From: JAZKFT01 sp040386335
GTDB taxonomy: Bacteria; Bacteroidota; Bacteroidia; Chitinophagales; Chitinophagaceae
Assembly (NCBI GenBank): GCA_040386335.1
Contig: JAZKFT010000008.1
Location: 124,001 to 188,000, forward strand
Direction of reading: 5' to 3'
DNA length: 64,000 nucleotides
In this document: piece after piece, positions 18,458-27,917 of the stretch
How the letters are laid out: each line of letters starts with the position of its first letter
How positions within the stretch are numbered: the stretch's first letter is position 1
Made by a program: the position numbers and the translations under genes
The notes under the pieces: model-generated
The model's input: only the letters and a program-made list of their open reading frames with translations
The model's database searches: none
What the model was told of the DNA's origin: nothing

Positions 18458-20617
18458 ATGAAACATTCATTAAACAAACTGGCAATTAGCTTTCTACTAT
18501 TTTTTTTATTATGTCAAAACCTGCATGCACAACCATTTCCGGGCGTGCAGGCATTAACTGTACGTATTGCTCCATGGACGAAAAACAAAATCGTCTTTCG
18601 GCCCATGCCTTCTACTGGTAAAGACAGGTTTGAATTACAGACACAAAAGAATCAACTGCATATTTCAGCCACATCTGCGTCTGCAGCAGCAATGGGTTTT
18701 AATTATTATCTCAATCACTATTGCCACCAAAGTGTGGGACATGGAGCCAATAATTTATCGCCGCTTGCGGTAATGCCTGTGGTGAAAGATAAATTATCGG
18801 TTGAAACGCCTTTTCAATTTCGCTATGCGCTCAACTATTGCACGTACAATTATTCCATGAGTTTTTACCAGTGGAAAGACTGGGAGAAAGAACTTGACTG
18901 GATGGCCCTGCATGGCGTGAACCTGATGCTGGCTATTAATGGCACTGAAATAATCTGGCAGAAGACATTACAGCAATTTGGCTTTACTGATGAAGAAATT
19001 AAGGCTTTCATTCCGGGCCCTGCATACACAGCCTGGTGGCTCATGGGCAATCTCCAGGGCTGGGGCGGACCAGTTACCGATGATATGATTACCCGCCAGA
19101 TGCAATTGCAAAAACAGATGCTGGCAAGAATGAAGGAATTAGGTATTGAGCCCGTCCTGCAAGGTTTTTACGGCATGGTACCTACTGCGCTGCAACAAAA
19201 ATTTCCTTCAGCAAAAATAATTGATCAAGGCAAATGGGCCGGTGGTTTTCAACGGCCTGCATTTCTTTCGCCGCAGGATAGTTTGTTTGCGAAAATGGCG
19301 GGTGTATATTATCAGCATATAAAAAACATGTATGGCGATTGCAGATTTTTTGGCGGCGATCCTTTTCATGAAGGCGGCAGCAGGGCAGGTGTTGATGTGG
19401 CTGCATCAGCAAAAAACATCCAGTGGCACATGCAAAAGCACTTTGCCAACAGCACCTGGGTACTCCAGGGTTGGGGTGGCAATCCACGCAAAGAATTATT
19501 GGATAGCCTTCGGAAAGAAAAAACACTGGTGATTGATTTGTTTGGAGAAAATCAGAATAACTGGGAGAAAACAAATGCGTTTTACCAAACACCCTGGATA
19601 TGGAGCAGCGTAAATAATTTTGGTGAAAAGCCCGGCCTCTATGGCAAACTGCAACGCATCGTGGAAGAGCCTTTTCGTGCGTTGCAAACACCGCAAGGGC
19701 AATACATGAAAGGCATTGGCATTATTCCTGAAGGTATTTTAAACAATCCCTTACTGTACGATATTTCATTAAACAGTGCATGGGGCACTCAACCAAACAC
19801 AGATAGCCTGTTACATGATTATTGTCATTACCGTTACGGCAAAAACAATCCTGCGCTGTATGAAGCGCTGTTACTATTAAAACAAACCGTTTACACATCA
19901 CATAGTGCCTACCAGGAAGGATGTACCGAATCTTTGTTTGCAGCAAGGCCGGCGAAAGAAATCAAATCGGTATCGAGCTGGGGCACCCGAAAATTATTTT
20001 ATGATCCACGTTTACTCGAAGAGGCATTAAGCAGCTTTATCCAGGCATCAGTGCCGTTCGTAAAGAGTGAAACTTTTCAGTATGATATTACAGACATTGC
20101 CCGCCAGGTTCTGGCCAACCGCGGACAAATGGCTTATGACTCAGCCATGAAATATTTTAAGCTGAAAGCTGTAGATCAATACAGCCAGTATAAAAATAAA
20201 TTTCTGCATTTGCTACAAATGCAGGAGCAATTATTGGCCACTAACAAAAATTTCCTGTTGGGTACCTGGCTGACGCAGGCAAAAGCTTTTGGTAAAACGG
20301 CTTCTGAAAAGCAATTGTGCGAAAAAAATGCAAGAACACAAATCACCACATGGGGCCCGGACGATAATCCTGCTACCAATTTGCACGAATATGCACACAA
20401 AGAGTGGAGCGGCCTGCTAAACGATTTGTATTTGCCAAGATGGAAAATATTTTTTGAACAATTGGATGCAGAATTAAATGGCAAACAACCAGCCGCCATC
20501 GACTTTTTTGAAATGGAATTGAGCTGGGCAAAAAAACAAAACTTATATCCGACATCACCCAAAGGCAATTACATGGAATTGATAAAAAATGTGAAAGCTT
20601 ATTGCGCGGAAAATTAA
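18458..20617 (+). CDS. Alpha-N-acetylglucosaminidase, GH89 (NAGLU family)
   Basis: 719 residues from the ATG at 18458 (MKHSLNKLAISFLLFFLLCQNLHAQ, signal peptide); an upstream in-frame GTG at 18380 falls in the repeat and is unlikely. NAGLU landmarks are present: WMALHGVNLMLAINGTE, PAYTAWWLMGNLQGWGGP, VLQGFYGMVP and WVLQGWGGNP. By comparison with human NAGLU the acid/base is Glu305 in GDPFHEGG and the nucleophile Glu425 in IIPEGILNN. It should release terminal alpha-linked GlcNAc from glycans in the periplasm or outside the cell. The next gene is a GH31 glycosidase in the same direction. Confidence 0.93.
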   Translation: MKHSLNKLAISFLLFFLLCQNLHAQPFPGVQALTVRIAPWTKNKIVFRPMPSTGKDRFELQTQKNQLHISATSASAAAMGFNYYLNHYCHQSVGHGANNLSPLAVMPVVKDKLSVETPFQFRYALNYCTYNYSMSFYQWKDWEKELDWMALHGVNLMLAINGTEIIWQKTLQQFGFTDEEIKAFIPGPAYTAWWLMGNLQGWGGPVTDDMITRQMQLQKQMLARMKELGIEPVLQGFYGMVPTALQQKFPSAKIIDQGKWAGGFQRPAFLSPQDSLFAKMAGVYYQHIKNMYGDCRFFGGDPFHEGGSRAGVDVAASAKNIQWHMQKHFANSTWVLQGWGGNPRKELLDSLRKEKTLVIDLFGENQNNWEKTNAFYQTPWIWSSVNNFGEKPGLYGKLQRIVEEPFRALQTPQGQYMKGIGIIPEGILNNPLLYDISLNSAWGTQPNTDSLLHDYCHYRYGKNNPALYEALLLLKQTVYTSHSAYQEGCTESLFAARPAKEIKSVSSWGTRKLFYDPRLLEEALSSFIQASVPFVKSETFQYDITDIARQVLANRGQMAYDSAMKYFKLKAVDQYSQYKNKFLHLLQMQEQLLATNKNFLLGTWLTQAKAFGKTASEKQLCEKNARTQITTWGPDDNPATNLHEYAHKEWSGLLNDLYLPRWKIFFEQLDAELNGKQPAAIDFFEMELSWAKKQNLYPTSPKGNYMELIKNVKAYCAEN

Positions 20618-20689
20618 ACTGGTTGAACGACAAAAGAAACCTGTAACCAGCCGGATTTCATTTGCCCTTAATTTCTGCGGTGTGAATTG

Positions 20690-20955
20690 CGCCATTTAGT
20701 TTATGACCGGGGTTCCGCATTCCTGGACAACTCCAGCAACCATAGGTAGGAAATTGCGCAACCGGTTGAATCGGTTTCTCATGAATTCCGGGCTTAATTT
20801 CAGTTTTGAAAGCTGGAAAAATGCGTTGGAATGTAGGCCATGTGTAGCCGGGTGAAACAATGGGATGAAATTGCCAGGCGACGAACCAGCAACATTAATC
20901 GGGTGACGATTGCTCACAAAGCTCTGCAAGAACATTGAACAAAAGACACGTCATT
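20690..20955 (+). repeat. Copy B of the diverged element, upstream of the GH31 gene
   Basis: A partner of 18130-18420 with clear but degraded similarity, including GCGCAACCGGTTGAATCGG and ATTGAACAAAAGACACG. The rest of the 20618-21052 interval holds no supported gene. Confidence 0.55.
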
Positions 20956-21052
20956 TATCTACCCAATAGCACACGTTTTCATAAATACCAGGGCACCGCT
21001 GAATCCTGTTTATTTTTATAATCAGCGCTTTTAACACCAATTGTCAGTCATT

Positions 21053-24000
21053 ATGAAATATTATATGGTACCAGTCTGCAGGTTCTTATGTTTTCTGCTT
21101 TGTATGTCGGGCATTTTTGATGCTGCTGCACAAGGGCAAGGAGGTGAAATGGATAAGCCACAAGCAGATTTGCCTGTGATAACCAGTGTAACGAAAATTA
21201 ATCCCACTACTGTAGAGCTGAAGTTCTCGAACCAGCAGCACCTATTGTTTGATTTCTACAGCGATCATATCTTCCGCATGCTGTATGATAGCGCCGGCAA
21301 CAGTTTCAGAGATCCGCTGGCATCACCTCCTGCAAAAATATTGGTGGATAATCCCCGTAAACCAGTTCCTGGAATTAAGGTAGCTGATGTGCAAAATAAG
21401 GTAACCATCAGTACCGGGAAAATAACGGTCGATTTTGACAAAACTTCTTTCCGCATGGTGGTGCGTAACCAGGCAAACAAAGAAGTGTTAGCACTAAATA
21501 ATTCCATGCTGCTCACCAAAGGAAAGACAACCTTAAGACTGAAAGAGCAACCTCAGGAATATTTTTACGGTGGTGGTGTACAAAACGGAAGATTTTCTCA
21601 CAAAGGGAAGATCATTGCCATTGAAAATCAAAATAGCTGGACGGATGGGGGAGTAGCTTCTCCGACTCCATTCTATTGGTCTACGAATGGGTATGGCTTT
21701 ATGTGGCACACGTTTAAAAAAGGAAAATATGATTTCGGTGTAAAGGAAAAAGGGACTGTAAGTCTATCGCATGAAACAGATTATACGGACGTATTTTTTA
21801 TGGTAAGCGACAAGCCGGCATCCTTACTGACTGATTTTTACCAGCTAACCGGTAACCCTATACTGTTACCCAAGTTTGGTTTTTATGAAGGTCATTTGAA
21901 CGCCTATAATCGCGACTACTGGAAAACAGATACCGCCGGTATTTCATTTGAAGACAATAAGCGATATAAAGAGAGTCAGAAAGATAATGGCGGCACCAAG
22001 GAGTCGCTGAATGGAGAGAAAAATAATTACCAGTTTTCCGCACGTGCTGTGATAGACCGGTATAAAGCCAACGATATGCCATTTGGCTGGATACTCCCCA
22101 ACGATGGCTATGGAGCCGGATACGGACAAACAAGCACACTTGATAGCAACATCCTCAATCTTAAAGCCTTTGGCGACTATGCGAGAAAACAAGGTGTACA
22201 GATCGGCCTGTGGACACAATCAGACCTGCATCCTATAGACAGCATCAGTGCGTTACTGCAACGCGATATCGCAAAGGAAGTAGGTGTAGCCGGTGTTCGG
22301 GTATTGAAAACCGATGTGGCCTGGGTAGGCAGGGGTTATTCATTTGGCCTGAATGGAGTGGCAGATGCAGCGCATATTATGCCGCAATACGGTAACCAGG
22401 CCCGCCCTTTTATTATTTCCCTCGACGGCTGGGCTGGCACACAGCGCTATGCAAGTGTTTGGAGCGGCGACCAGACCGGTGGCCAATGGGAATATATCCG
22501 TTTCCATATTCCCACTTATATTGGATCAGGCCTATCAGGGCAGCCGAATATCACCTCCGATATGGATGGCATTTTCGGCGGCAAAAATCCGGCGATCAAC
22601 ACCCGGGATTTTCAATGGAAAACATTTACCCCCATGCAGCTGAACATGGATGGCTGGGGTTCGAATGAAAAATACCCACATGCGCTGGGTGAGCCTGTCA
22701 GCTCGATCAACCGGACGTATTTGAAATTAAAATCATCGCTTATGCCTTATGCGTATAGCATTGCAAAAGAGGCGGTGAACGGTTTGCCCATGATGCGGGC
22801 GATGTTCCTGAATGATCCGAATAGCTACACCCTTGGTAAGTCCACGCAATACCAATTCATGTATGGCCCGTCATTTTTGGTGGCACCAGTGTACAAAGCC
22901 ACCCAATCAGATAAAGATGGAAATGATGTTCGCGATGGCATCTATTTACCCAAAGGTACCTGGATCGACTACTTCTCCGGTCACCGTTATGAGGGCAATC
23001 GCATTATCAACAATTTTAATGCACCCATCTGGAAATTACCGGTGTTTGTAAAAAACGGTGCTATCATTCCAATGGCTAATGCCAATAATAATGTTACAGA
23101 AATAAACAAAGGCTTGAGAATATACGAGCTGTACCCGGCGGGTAAAACGTCATTTACGGAGTATGATGATGAAGGATTTACAGAAGCCTATAAAAACGGC
23201 CAGGGAACCACAACCCTCATAGAATCCCTGGCAGAAAACAATAAGGCTACCATTACAGTTTACCCAACAAAAGGCAAATTCAATGGCTTCGTAAAAAATA
23301 AGGCTACGGAATTTCGCATCAATCTAAGCCAGCAACCAACCAGTGTAGCTGTGCTTTTGGGCGGAAAGCCGGTGACACTTAGAAAAGTTGCATCCAAAGC
23401 TGATTTCTCATCCGGCAACAATATTTATTTCTATGACGCAACTCCCAACCTGAACGAATTTGCAACAAAGGGCAGTGCTTTTGAAAAAGTAGTCATCACT
23501 AAAAACCCACAGTTGCTGGTAAAAGTTGGCGCAGCTGATATTACCGTTAATGCGGTGAAGCTTTCTATAAATGGCTTCCGCTTTGACACTCCGGATGCGT
23601 TGTTGAAAACCTCAGGCGCCCTGGTAGCTCCAGTACAAGCTGGCGTATTGGATTCCAACGCAACAGCCTATACGCTGAAACCCACCTGGAGCAAAGTTGC
23701 CAATGCGGATTTTTATGAAATGGAATTTGGAGGCCAGGTTTACAGTACTATTACCGGTACTGGCTTATTATTTGAAGACCTGGTACCTGAAACAAATTAC
23801 AGTTTTAAACTGCGTTCGGTAAATAAAGCAGGCAAGTCGGCCTGGACCCAGGTTTCAGCCAAAACAAAAATAAACCCGCTGGAATTTGCCATAAAAAACA
23901 TTTCAGCCCAGTCTACTGCGCCTTCACAGGACGGATCTGAAATTTCTAACCTCTTCGACTTTGACGAAAACAGCATGTGGCATACAAAATATGGAACAAA

Positions 24001-24895
24001 GGCGCCACCATTTGAATTTGTAATGGATTTACGATCCACCAACCAACTGGAAAAAATTCAATATTTACCCCGCAGCAGGGGCAACGGCATCTTATTAAAA
24101 GGAACTATTTCTTACAGCCTTGACAATATAACCTGGAGCAATGCCAATCCTTTCGAATGGGCCAAAAACGGCGATACAAAAGAGGTTATTTTCCCGGGCC
24201 ATCCATCTGTACGATATATAAAGATTGGCGTAACAGAAGCAGTTGGAGACTTTGGGTCAGGAAGGGAATTGTATGTGTTCAAGGTTCCCGGAACTGCCAG
24301 CATTATCCCCGGTGATATCAATAACGACAACAAAATTGACAATAACGACCTCGTGTCTTACATAAATTACACAGGATTAAGAAAAGGTGATGGCGACTTT
24401 GATGGCTATGTGAGCAAAGGGGATGTAAATAGCAATGGGCTGATAGATGCCTATGATATCTCTACGGTAGCAACCCGTCTGGATGGGGGAGCAGGATCAG
24501 GAAGAAGCGCTGCTTTATCCGGCAGCCTGGAAATCAGCACAGGTAAAAACAAGTATGAAAAAGATGAAACGATTGAACTAAAAGTAAAAGGGGTCAACCT
24601 GAAATCGGTAAACGCCCTCAGTTTTGCTTTACCATATAGTGCCCAGGATTTTGAGTTTGTTGGCGTCATACCAGTTAACATGGGAAGCATGCAAAACATG
24701 ACCAACGACCGCCTGCACAGCAATGGAAACAAAGCGCTGTATCCCACCTTCGTAAATGTTGGAGATGAGCAGCTATTGTCTGGAACGAAGGAGCTGTTTA
24801 TCATAAAACTGAAAGCAAAGCGTGCCCTGGATTTTAATTTAAAATTGATTGATGGATTGCTGGTTGACAGGCTGTTGAATACTGTGACTTTCTAA
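21053..24895 (+). CDS. Secreted GH31 glycosidase with FN3, discoidin-like, dockerin-like and cohesin-like modules
   Basis: 1280 residues from the ATG at 21053 (MKYYMVPVCRFLCFLLCMSG, signal peptide); an in-frame TTG lies four codons earlier. The GH31 core spans ~40-720, with nucleophile Asp421 in VLKTDVAWVGRGYS and acid/base Asp473 in WSGDQTGGQW. The signature KTDVAW and overall domain order recall the GH31 alpha-N-acetylgalactosaminidase branch rather than plain alpha-glucosidases, but this is tentative. The C-terminal part has a fibronectin-III-like module (~865-940), an F5/8 discoidin-like carbohydrate-binding module (~945-1080), a dockerin-like pair of calcium loops (~1087-1150, DINNDNKIDNND and DVNSNGLIDAYD) and a cohesin-like domain to the end. 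No T9SS sorting domain is seen. Confidence 0.88.
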   Translation: MKYYMVPVCRFLCFLLCMSGIFDAAAQGQGGEMDKPQADLPVITSVTKINPTTVELKFSNQQHLLFDFYSDHIFRMLYDSAGNSFRDPLASPPAKILVDNPRKPVPGIKVADVQNKVTISTGKITVDFDKTSFRMVVRNQANKEVLALNNSMLLTKGKTTLRLKEQPQEYFYGGGVQNGRFSHKGKIIAIENQNSWTDGGVASPTPFYWSTNGYGFMWHTFKKGKYDFGVKEKGTVSLSHETDYTDVFFMVSDKPASLLTDFYQLTGNPILLPKFGFYEGHLNAYNRDYWKTDTAGISFEDNKRYKESQKDNGGTKESLNGEKNNYQFSARAVIDRYKANDMPFGWILPNDGYGAGYGQTSTLDSNILNLKAFGDYARKQGVQIGLWTQSDLHPIDSISALLQRDIAKEVGVAGVRVLKTDVAWVGRGYSFGLNGVADAAHIMPQYGNQARPFIISLDGWAGTQRYASVWSGDQTGGQWEYIRFHIPTYIGSGLSGQPNITSDMDGIFGGKNPAINTRDFQWKTFTPMQLNMDGWGSNEKYPHALGEPVSSINRTYLKLKSSLMPYAYSIAKEAVNGLPMMRAMFLNDPNSYTLGKSTQYQFMYGPSFLVAPVYKATQSDKDGNDVRDGIYLPKGTWIDYFSGHRYEGNRIINNFNAPIWKLPVFVKNGAIIPMANANNNVTEINKGLRIYELYPAGKTSFTEYDDEGFTEAYKNGQGTTTLIESLAENNKATITVYPTKGKFNGFVKNKATEFRINLSQQPTSVAVLLGGKPVTLRKVASKADFSSGNNIYFYDATPNLNEFATKGSAFEKVVITKNPQLLVKVGAADITVNAVKLSINGFRFDTPDALLKTSGALVAPVQAGVLDSNATAYTLKPTWSKVANADFYEMEFGGQVYSTITGTGLLFEDLVPETNYSFKLRSVNKAGKSAWTQVSAKTKINPLEFAIKNISAQSTAPSQDGSEISNLFDFDENSMWHTKYGTKAPPFEFVMDLRSTNQLEKIQYLPRSRGNGILLKGTISYSLDNITWSNANPFEWAKNGDTKEVIFPGHPSVRYIKIGVTEAVGDFGSGRELYVFKVPGTASIIPGDINNDNKIDNNDLVSYINYTGLRKGDGDFDGYVSKGDVNSNGLIDAYDISTVATRLDGGAGSGRSAALSGSLEISTGKNKYEKDETIELKVKGVNLKSVNALSFALPYSAQDFEFVGVIPVNMGSMQNMTNDRLHSNGNKALYPTFVNVGDEQLLSGTKELFIIKLKAKRALDFNLKLIDGLLVDRLLNTVTF

Positions 24896-24917
24896 TTAAT
24901 TACAGGCATTAAGTAGG

Positions 24918-25070
24918 GTAGGCGCCGGACTCCAGTCCGGTGCCGCCGCGTTACTTTTCTACGAAAATCAGCCACTAAGCTACTGTCGGGTATGATGGGA
25001 AATGCTGCACTTTTTTCAACAGTATTATATGCAAAAAAAGTAACGGACCGGCACCGGACAGAGTCCGCTA
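24918..25070. repeat. MITE-like element, copy 1
   Basis: About 155 bp with imperfect ~24-bp terminal inverted repeats: left GTCCGGTGCCGCCGCGTTAC and right GTAACGGACCGGCACCGGAC. A near-identical copy lies in opposite orientation at 30252-30402. It carries no coding frame. The interval 24896-25578 contains only this and other repeats. Confidence 0.75.
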
Positions 25071-25125
25071 CTGTTCGAAACATCTAACCGTATCGCTTAT
25101 CAAACATGTAAGATCTGTCAATTTC

Positions 25126-25276
25126 GGTCCAGAGGACCATCCTGTTTATAGAAACGTAACATTTTTAATGACCATAGACTCCATAGGAGTCGCCTAAAAT
25201 CACAGGAGGCTCCTAACGGAGCCTTTGAACTCCAGAGGTTTTAAATAACTATAAACAGGAAGCTCCTGCCGGAGCT
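25126..25276. repeat. Multi-hairpin non-coding repeat block
   Basis: An outer inverted repeat CCTGTTTATAG (25141-25151) / CTATAAACAGG (25249-25259) encloses the hairpins GACTCC-ATA-GGAGTC (25177-25191) and GGCTCC-TAAC-GGAGCC (25208-25223). It is flanked by GGTCC-AGA-GGACC (25126-25138) and AGCTCC-TGCC-GGAGCT (25261-25276). It could be a structured RNA or a selfish palindromic repeat; no gene is visible. Confidence 0.65.
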
Positions 25277-25578
25277 AGTTTTAAGTAGCGATATTTTTGC
25301 ACTCAGGAAGGTTTCGAACAGTAGTGGACAGAGTCCTACTACCAGGCAACTGGTCCCATTTTCCACACTCCGCCCCGATAAAAAAGCCATGGAAATTGAA
25401 ATATTTCCGGGATAAAAAATTGAACCACATCATCAATTTACTACCACAGCACGAAGGTGAACCCTGGCAAAAAGTAACCAAATCCACCAATTCATTACCC
25501 AAATCCCACACTTCATTCTTTCCGTGATTTTTTGTCTTTGCCGGGCGCAATAATCTTGTGTCCTAAAATTTAAAAATC

Positions 25579-26127
25579 ATGAATAAGATTATTTTGGTAG
25601 CCACGTTAAGCATATGCGGCTTCCTGTGTGCTTGCAAAAAAGACAAGACAACAACTCCCGATCCTTATGGCAATGGCCCCAAAACAGAAGTGCCGGCTTC
25701 TATGCAAGGCAACTGGATGTACGGCTTTTTTTCCATGACCGAATACTGGTCAAAAAATCCGTCCGAATATATCGGGAATGGATTTGAACTAGCGATCGCA
25801 TTTAAATTTAATGCAAACGGCACTTACGAACAGTATTTCACATCGCGGACCGTAACAGGTGGTATCAGTACGTATCATCAATCCCTGAGCAAGGGCACCG
25901 TGGAAATAAATACCAGCACAAAAACCATCATAACCCACGCCAACACTGCCCATTATAAACAGACAAAAAACGGGCAAACCATGGAAGATCGGGACCTGGC
26001 TGATAGTGAGATCACCAAAACAACTACCTACACTTTTACCGAAGGCACAGAACCCAATGGCACAAAGGCCATTTATTTGAAAATGAATGGAACTGGGAAT
26101 GCGCTGGGGTTTCTTCAGAAATTTTGA
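25579..26127 (+). CDS. Lipoprotein of unknown function
   Basis: 182 residues. MNKIILVATLSICGFLCAC ends in a lipobox with the lipidated cysteine at position 19, followed by KKDK, common for Bacteroidota lipoproteins sent to the outer membrane. The mature part begins with a proline/threonine-rich linker and then has features of a small lipocalin-like or calycin beta-barrel (MQGNWMYGFFSMTEYW ... FKFNANGTYEQYF ... TTTYTFTEG). No specific family is assigned. It stands alone between repeat clusters. Confidence 0.75.
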   Translation: MNKIILVATLSICGFLCACKKDKTTTPDPYGNGPKTEVPASMQGNWMYGFFSMTEYWSKNPSEYIGNGFELAIAFKFNANGTYEQYFTSRTVTGGISTYHQSLSKGTVEINTSTKTIITHANTAHYKQTKNGQTMEDRDLADSEITKTTTYTFTEGTEPNGTKAIYLKMNGTGNALGFLQKF

Positions 26128-26348
26128 TGATCAAAATGAATTTCGGGCAGGCTTACAGTCAGGGGCGGACACATAGGTCCGCCCCTCGTGATTCACAATT
26201 GACGATGGTTTGAAAATATCGGTGATAGGGGTGGACCTGGGTGCTAAACCTTGAATTGGATGATTCTATGATTGATCAAAATGAATTTCGTGCGGGCTTA
26301 CAGTCAGGGGCTGACACACAGGTCCGCCCCTACGTGATTCACAATTGA
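26128..26348. repeat. Two direct copies of a 75-bp hairpin repeat
   Basis: Copies at 26128-26202 and 26273-26348 (145-bp period) both start TGATCAAAATGAATTTCG and end GTGATTCACAATTGA. Each contains GGGGCGGAC/GTCCGCCCC (one mismatch in copy 2), a strong hairpin without a T tract. The first copy begins at the lipoprotein stop codon. Confidence 0.75.
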
Positions 26349-26393
26349 AGAAATCGGGTGGAAGCCTGTGCATGTATTGTTGCGAAAAACCAT

Positions 26394-27476
26394 TTATCGT
26401 ATCCCTTTTTGTAATTGATTCACCGTTTGCTGTAATTGTATAACCTGTTTTTCCAGCGCTTCATTTTTGCCAGATAATTCCTGCATTGCTTTAATCATAA
26501 CAGAGATCAATTCAACATAATTAACGGCTTTACTGGTTATCTTTTCGGTGGCAATGGGTGCATTAACAACGACTTTCGCACCGGGTCCAACCGAATCCAA
26601 TGGCATCTTTCCCAATACAGGTCCGTCGTAGGCCATTTCTTTAACCAGCCCGGGTAGTACTTGTTCTACCTCCTGGGCAATCAATCCAAAATGCTTTCCC
26701 GATGGCAAATTCATTTTTTCAAACTGTCCTTCTTTTACAAATTCGTAGGTTTTTGGTTTGAGCTGGCCAATTATTTTTAAAGCGCCGTCAAGGTCTTCAA
26801 TATTTTTTTTAAAATTCCGGTCGCTACCGGCATATACCCCATAAGCGTAAACATTCCCGTTAAAAATCGCAGCCCAGTTCTTATCTGTGCGTTTGGTACC
26901 AGCTATTATCCCGGTAGCATTATCGGAATAAAAATTCCCGCCGTTTCCCGTTCCGGTAATCGCATTTCCAACCACAGCGGTGCCATCACTGGTTGAGCCA
27001 TATGCGCCGATATACGAGCCATTTGCGGAGATTCCATAAGTCCCTCCCTGGGCCGCCATACCATAAGATGATGCGATTCCATAGACTCCCAGGTAACCGG
27101 AATTACCATACACCCCATAATTGCTGCCTGAAGTTCCATACACTCCATAAGTACTCCCCGAGCCGTAAATACCATAGTTCCCGTTGCCATAAACCCCATG
27201 CGAACTCCCGGAGCCATATACTCCGTATCCACCCGATCCGTATACGCCGTAAGTAGATCCGGATCCATAAACGCCCAGGTAAGTACTTGACCCCCACACA
27301 CCATAAGAATTACCGCCCGTGCTGTTGCCATAGATGGCAAGACCTTCGGCTACCACATGAAGCCTGTAGGAAGGAGTATTCGTTCCGATGCCAACTTTTT
27401 GTGCTGCCGGATACTGCATGTAAAAAAAGCTGAAGCAGAATGTTGCGGTTTGAATGAATAAAAGTCTGTGTTTCAT
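26394..27476 (-). CDS. Tail-fibre-like secreted protein with YGVYGSGS repeats and S74 chaperone domain
   Basis: 360 residues from the ATG at 27476 (MKHRLLFIQTATFCFSFF, signal peptide). After QKVGIGTNTPSYRLHV, the signature shared with three other proteins here, come about twenty short glycine/tyrosine repeats of the type YGVYGSGS (~45-175). A C-terminal Peptidase_S74 intramolecular chaperone begins at SDRNFKKNIED; the expected catalytic pair would be Ser218 and Lys223 (spacing +5). The C-terminus is a coiled coil (EALEKQVIQLQQTVNQLQ). S74 domains in phage tail spikes promote trimerisation and then cut themselves off. Inference: a homotrimeric surface fibre. Confidence 0.85.
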   Translation of the reverse strand: MKHRLLFIQTATFCFSFFYMQYPAAQKVGIGTNTPSYRLHVVAEGLAIYGNSTGGNSYGVWGSSTYLGVYGSGSTYGVYGSGGYGVYGSGSSHGVYGNGNYGIYGSGSTYGVYGTSGSNYGVYGNSGYLGVYGIASSYGMAAQGGTYGISANGSYIGAYGSTSDGTAVVGNAITGTGNGGNFYSDNATGIIAGTKRTDKNWAAIFNGNVYAYGVYAGSDRNFKKNIEDLDGALKIIGQLKPKTYEFVKEGQFEKMNLPSGKHFGLIAQEVEQVLPGLVKEMAYDGPVLGKMPLDSVGPGAKVVVNAPIATEKITSKAVNYVELISVMIKAMQELSGKNEALEKQVIQLQQTVNQLQKGIR

Positions 27477-27917
27477 AATCACCAATTTATCGGTTATTAA
27501 AAATCAAAGAAGCGTTTATTGAAATATCTGCATGCAGAGGGGAAGCAAGCATATACAATGAAAATGAGTCACTTAATTTATAATTGATCGGGATTGCGGC
27601 TGCGATTTTTACAGCCATGTGGATTTATGCCTTTCTTCCCGGATATTTCCTTACTGAATCTGGAGTTGCCTGATGACTACTTGCTGAGTTTGTAAGGGTC
27701 AAATATTATGCCATGGTTTCACACAAAAACATGCATTTCTCGGGAAAAATGTACTGGAAATTGGAGGTGGTAACTTTATAAAAACCGGCTTCTGTACCCA
27801 CAAGAATGGCACCTGGTTCTACACTACCTGGCTGCAAACCGACCCCCTTTTTTTAAAAGAGCCGCTCCACTCAATAGCCGCTATATTTACAGATACGGCA
27901 GCAAATGCCAATAACCT
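27477..27917. other. Intergenic region, nothing recognised
   Basis: About 440 bp between divergent genes. No open frame of convincing composition, no hairpin with a T tract and no full promoter consensus was found. It presumably holds the promoters of both neighbours. Confidence 0.4.

Noticed and set aside
20696..20935. 79-codon minus-strand frame
   Set aside because: It lies inside repeat copy B and the corresponding frame is not preserved in copy A.
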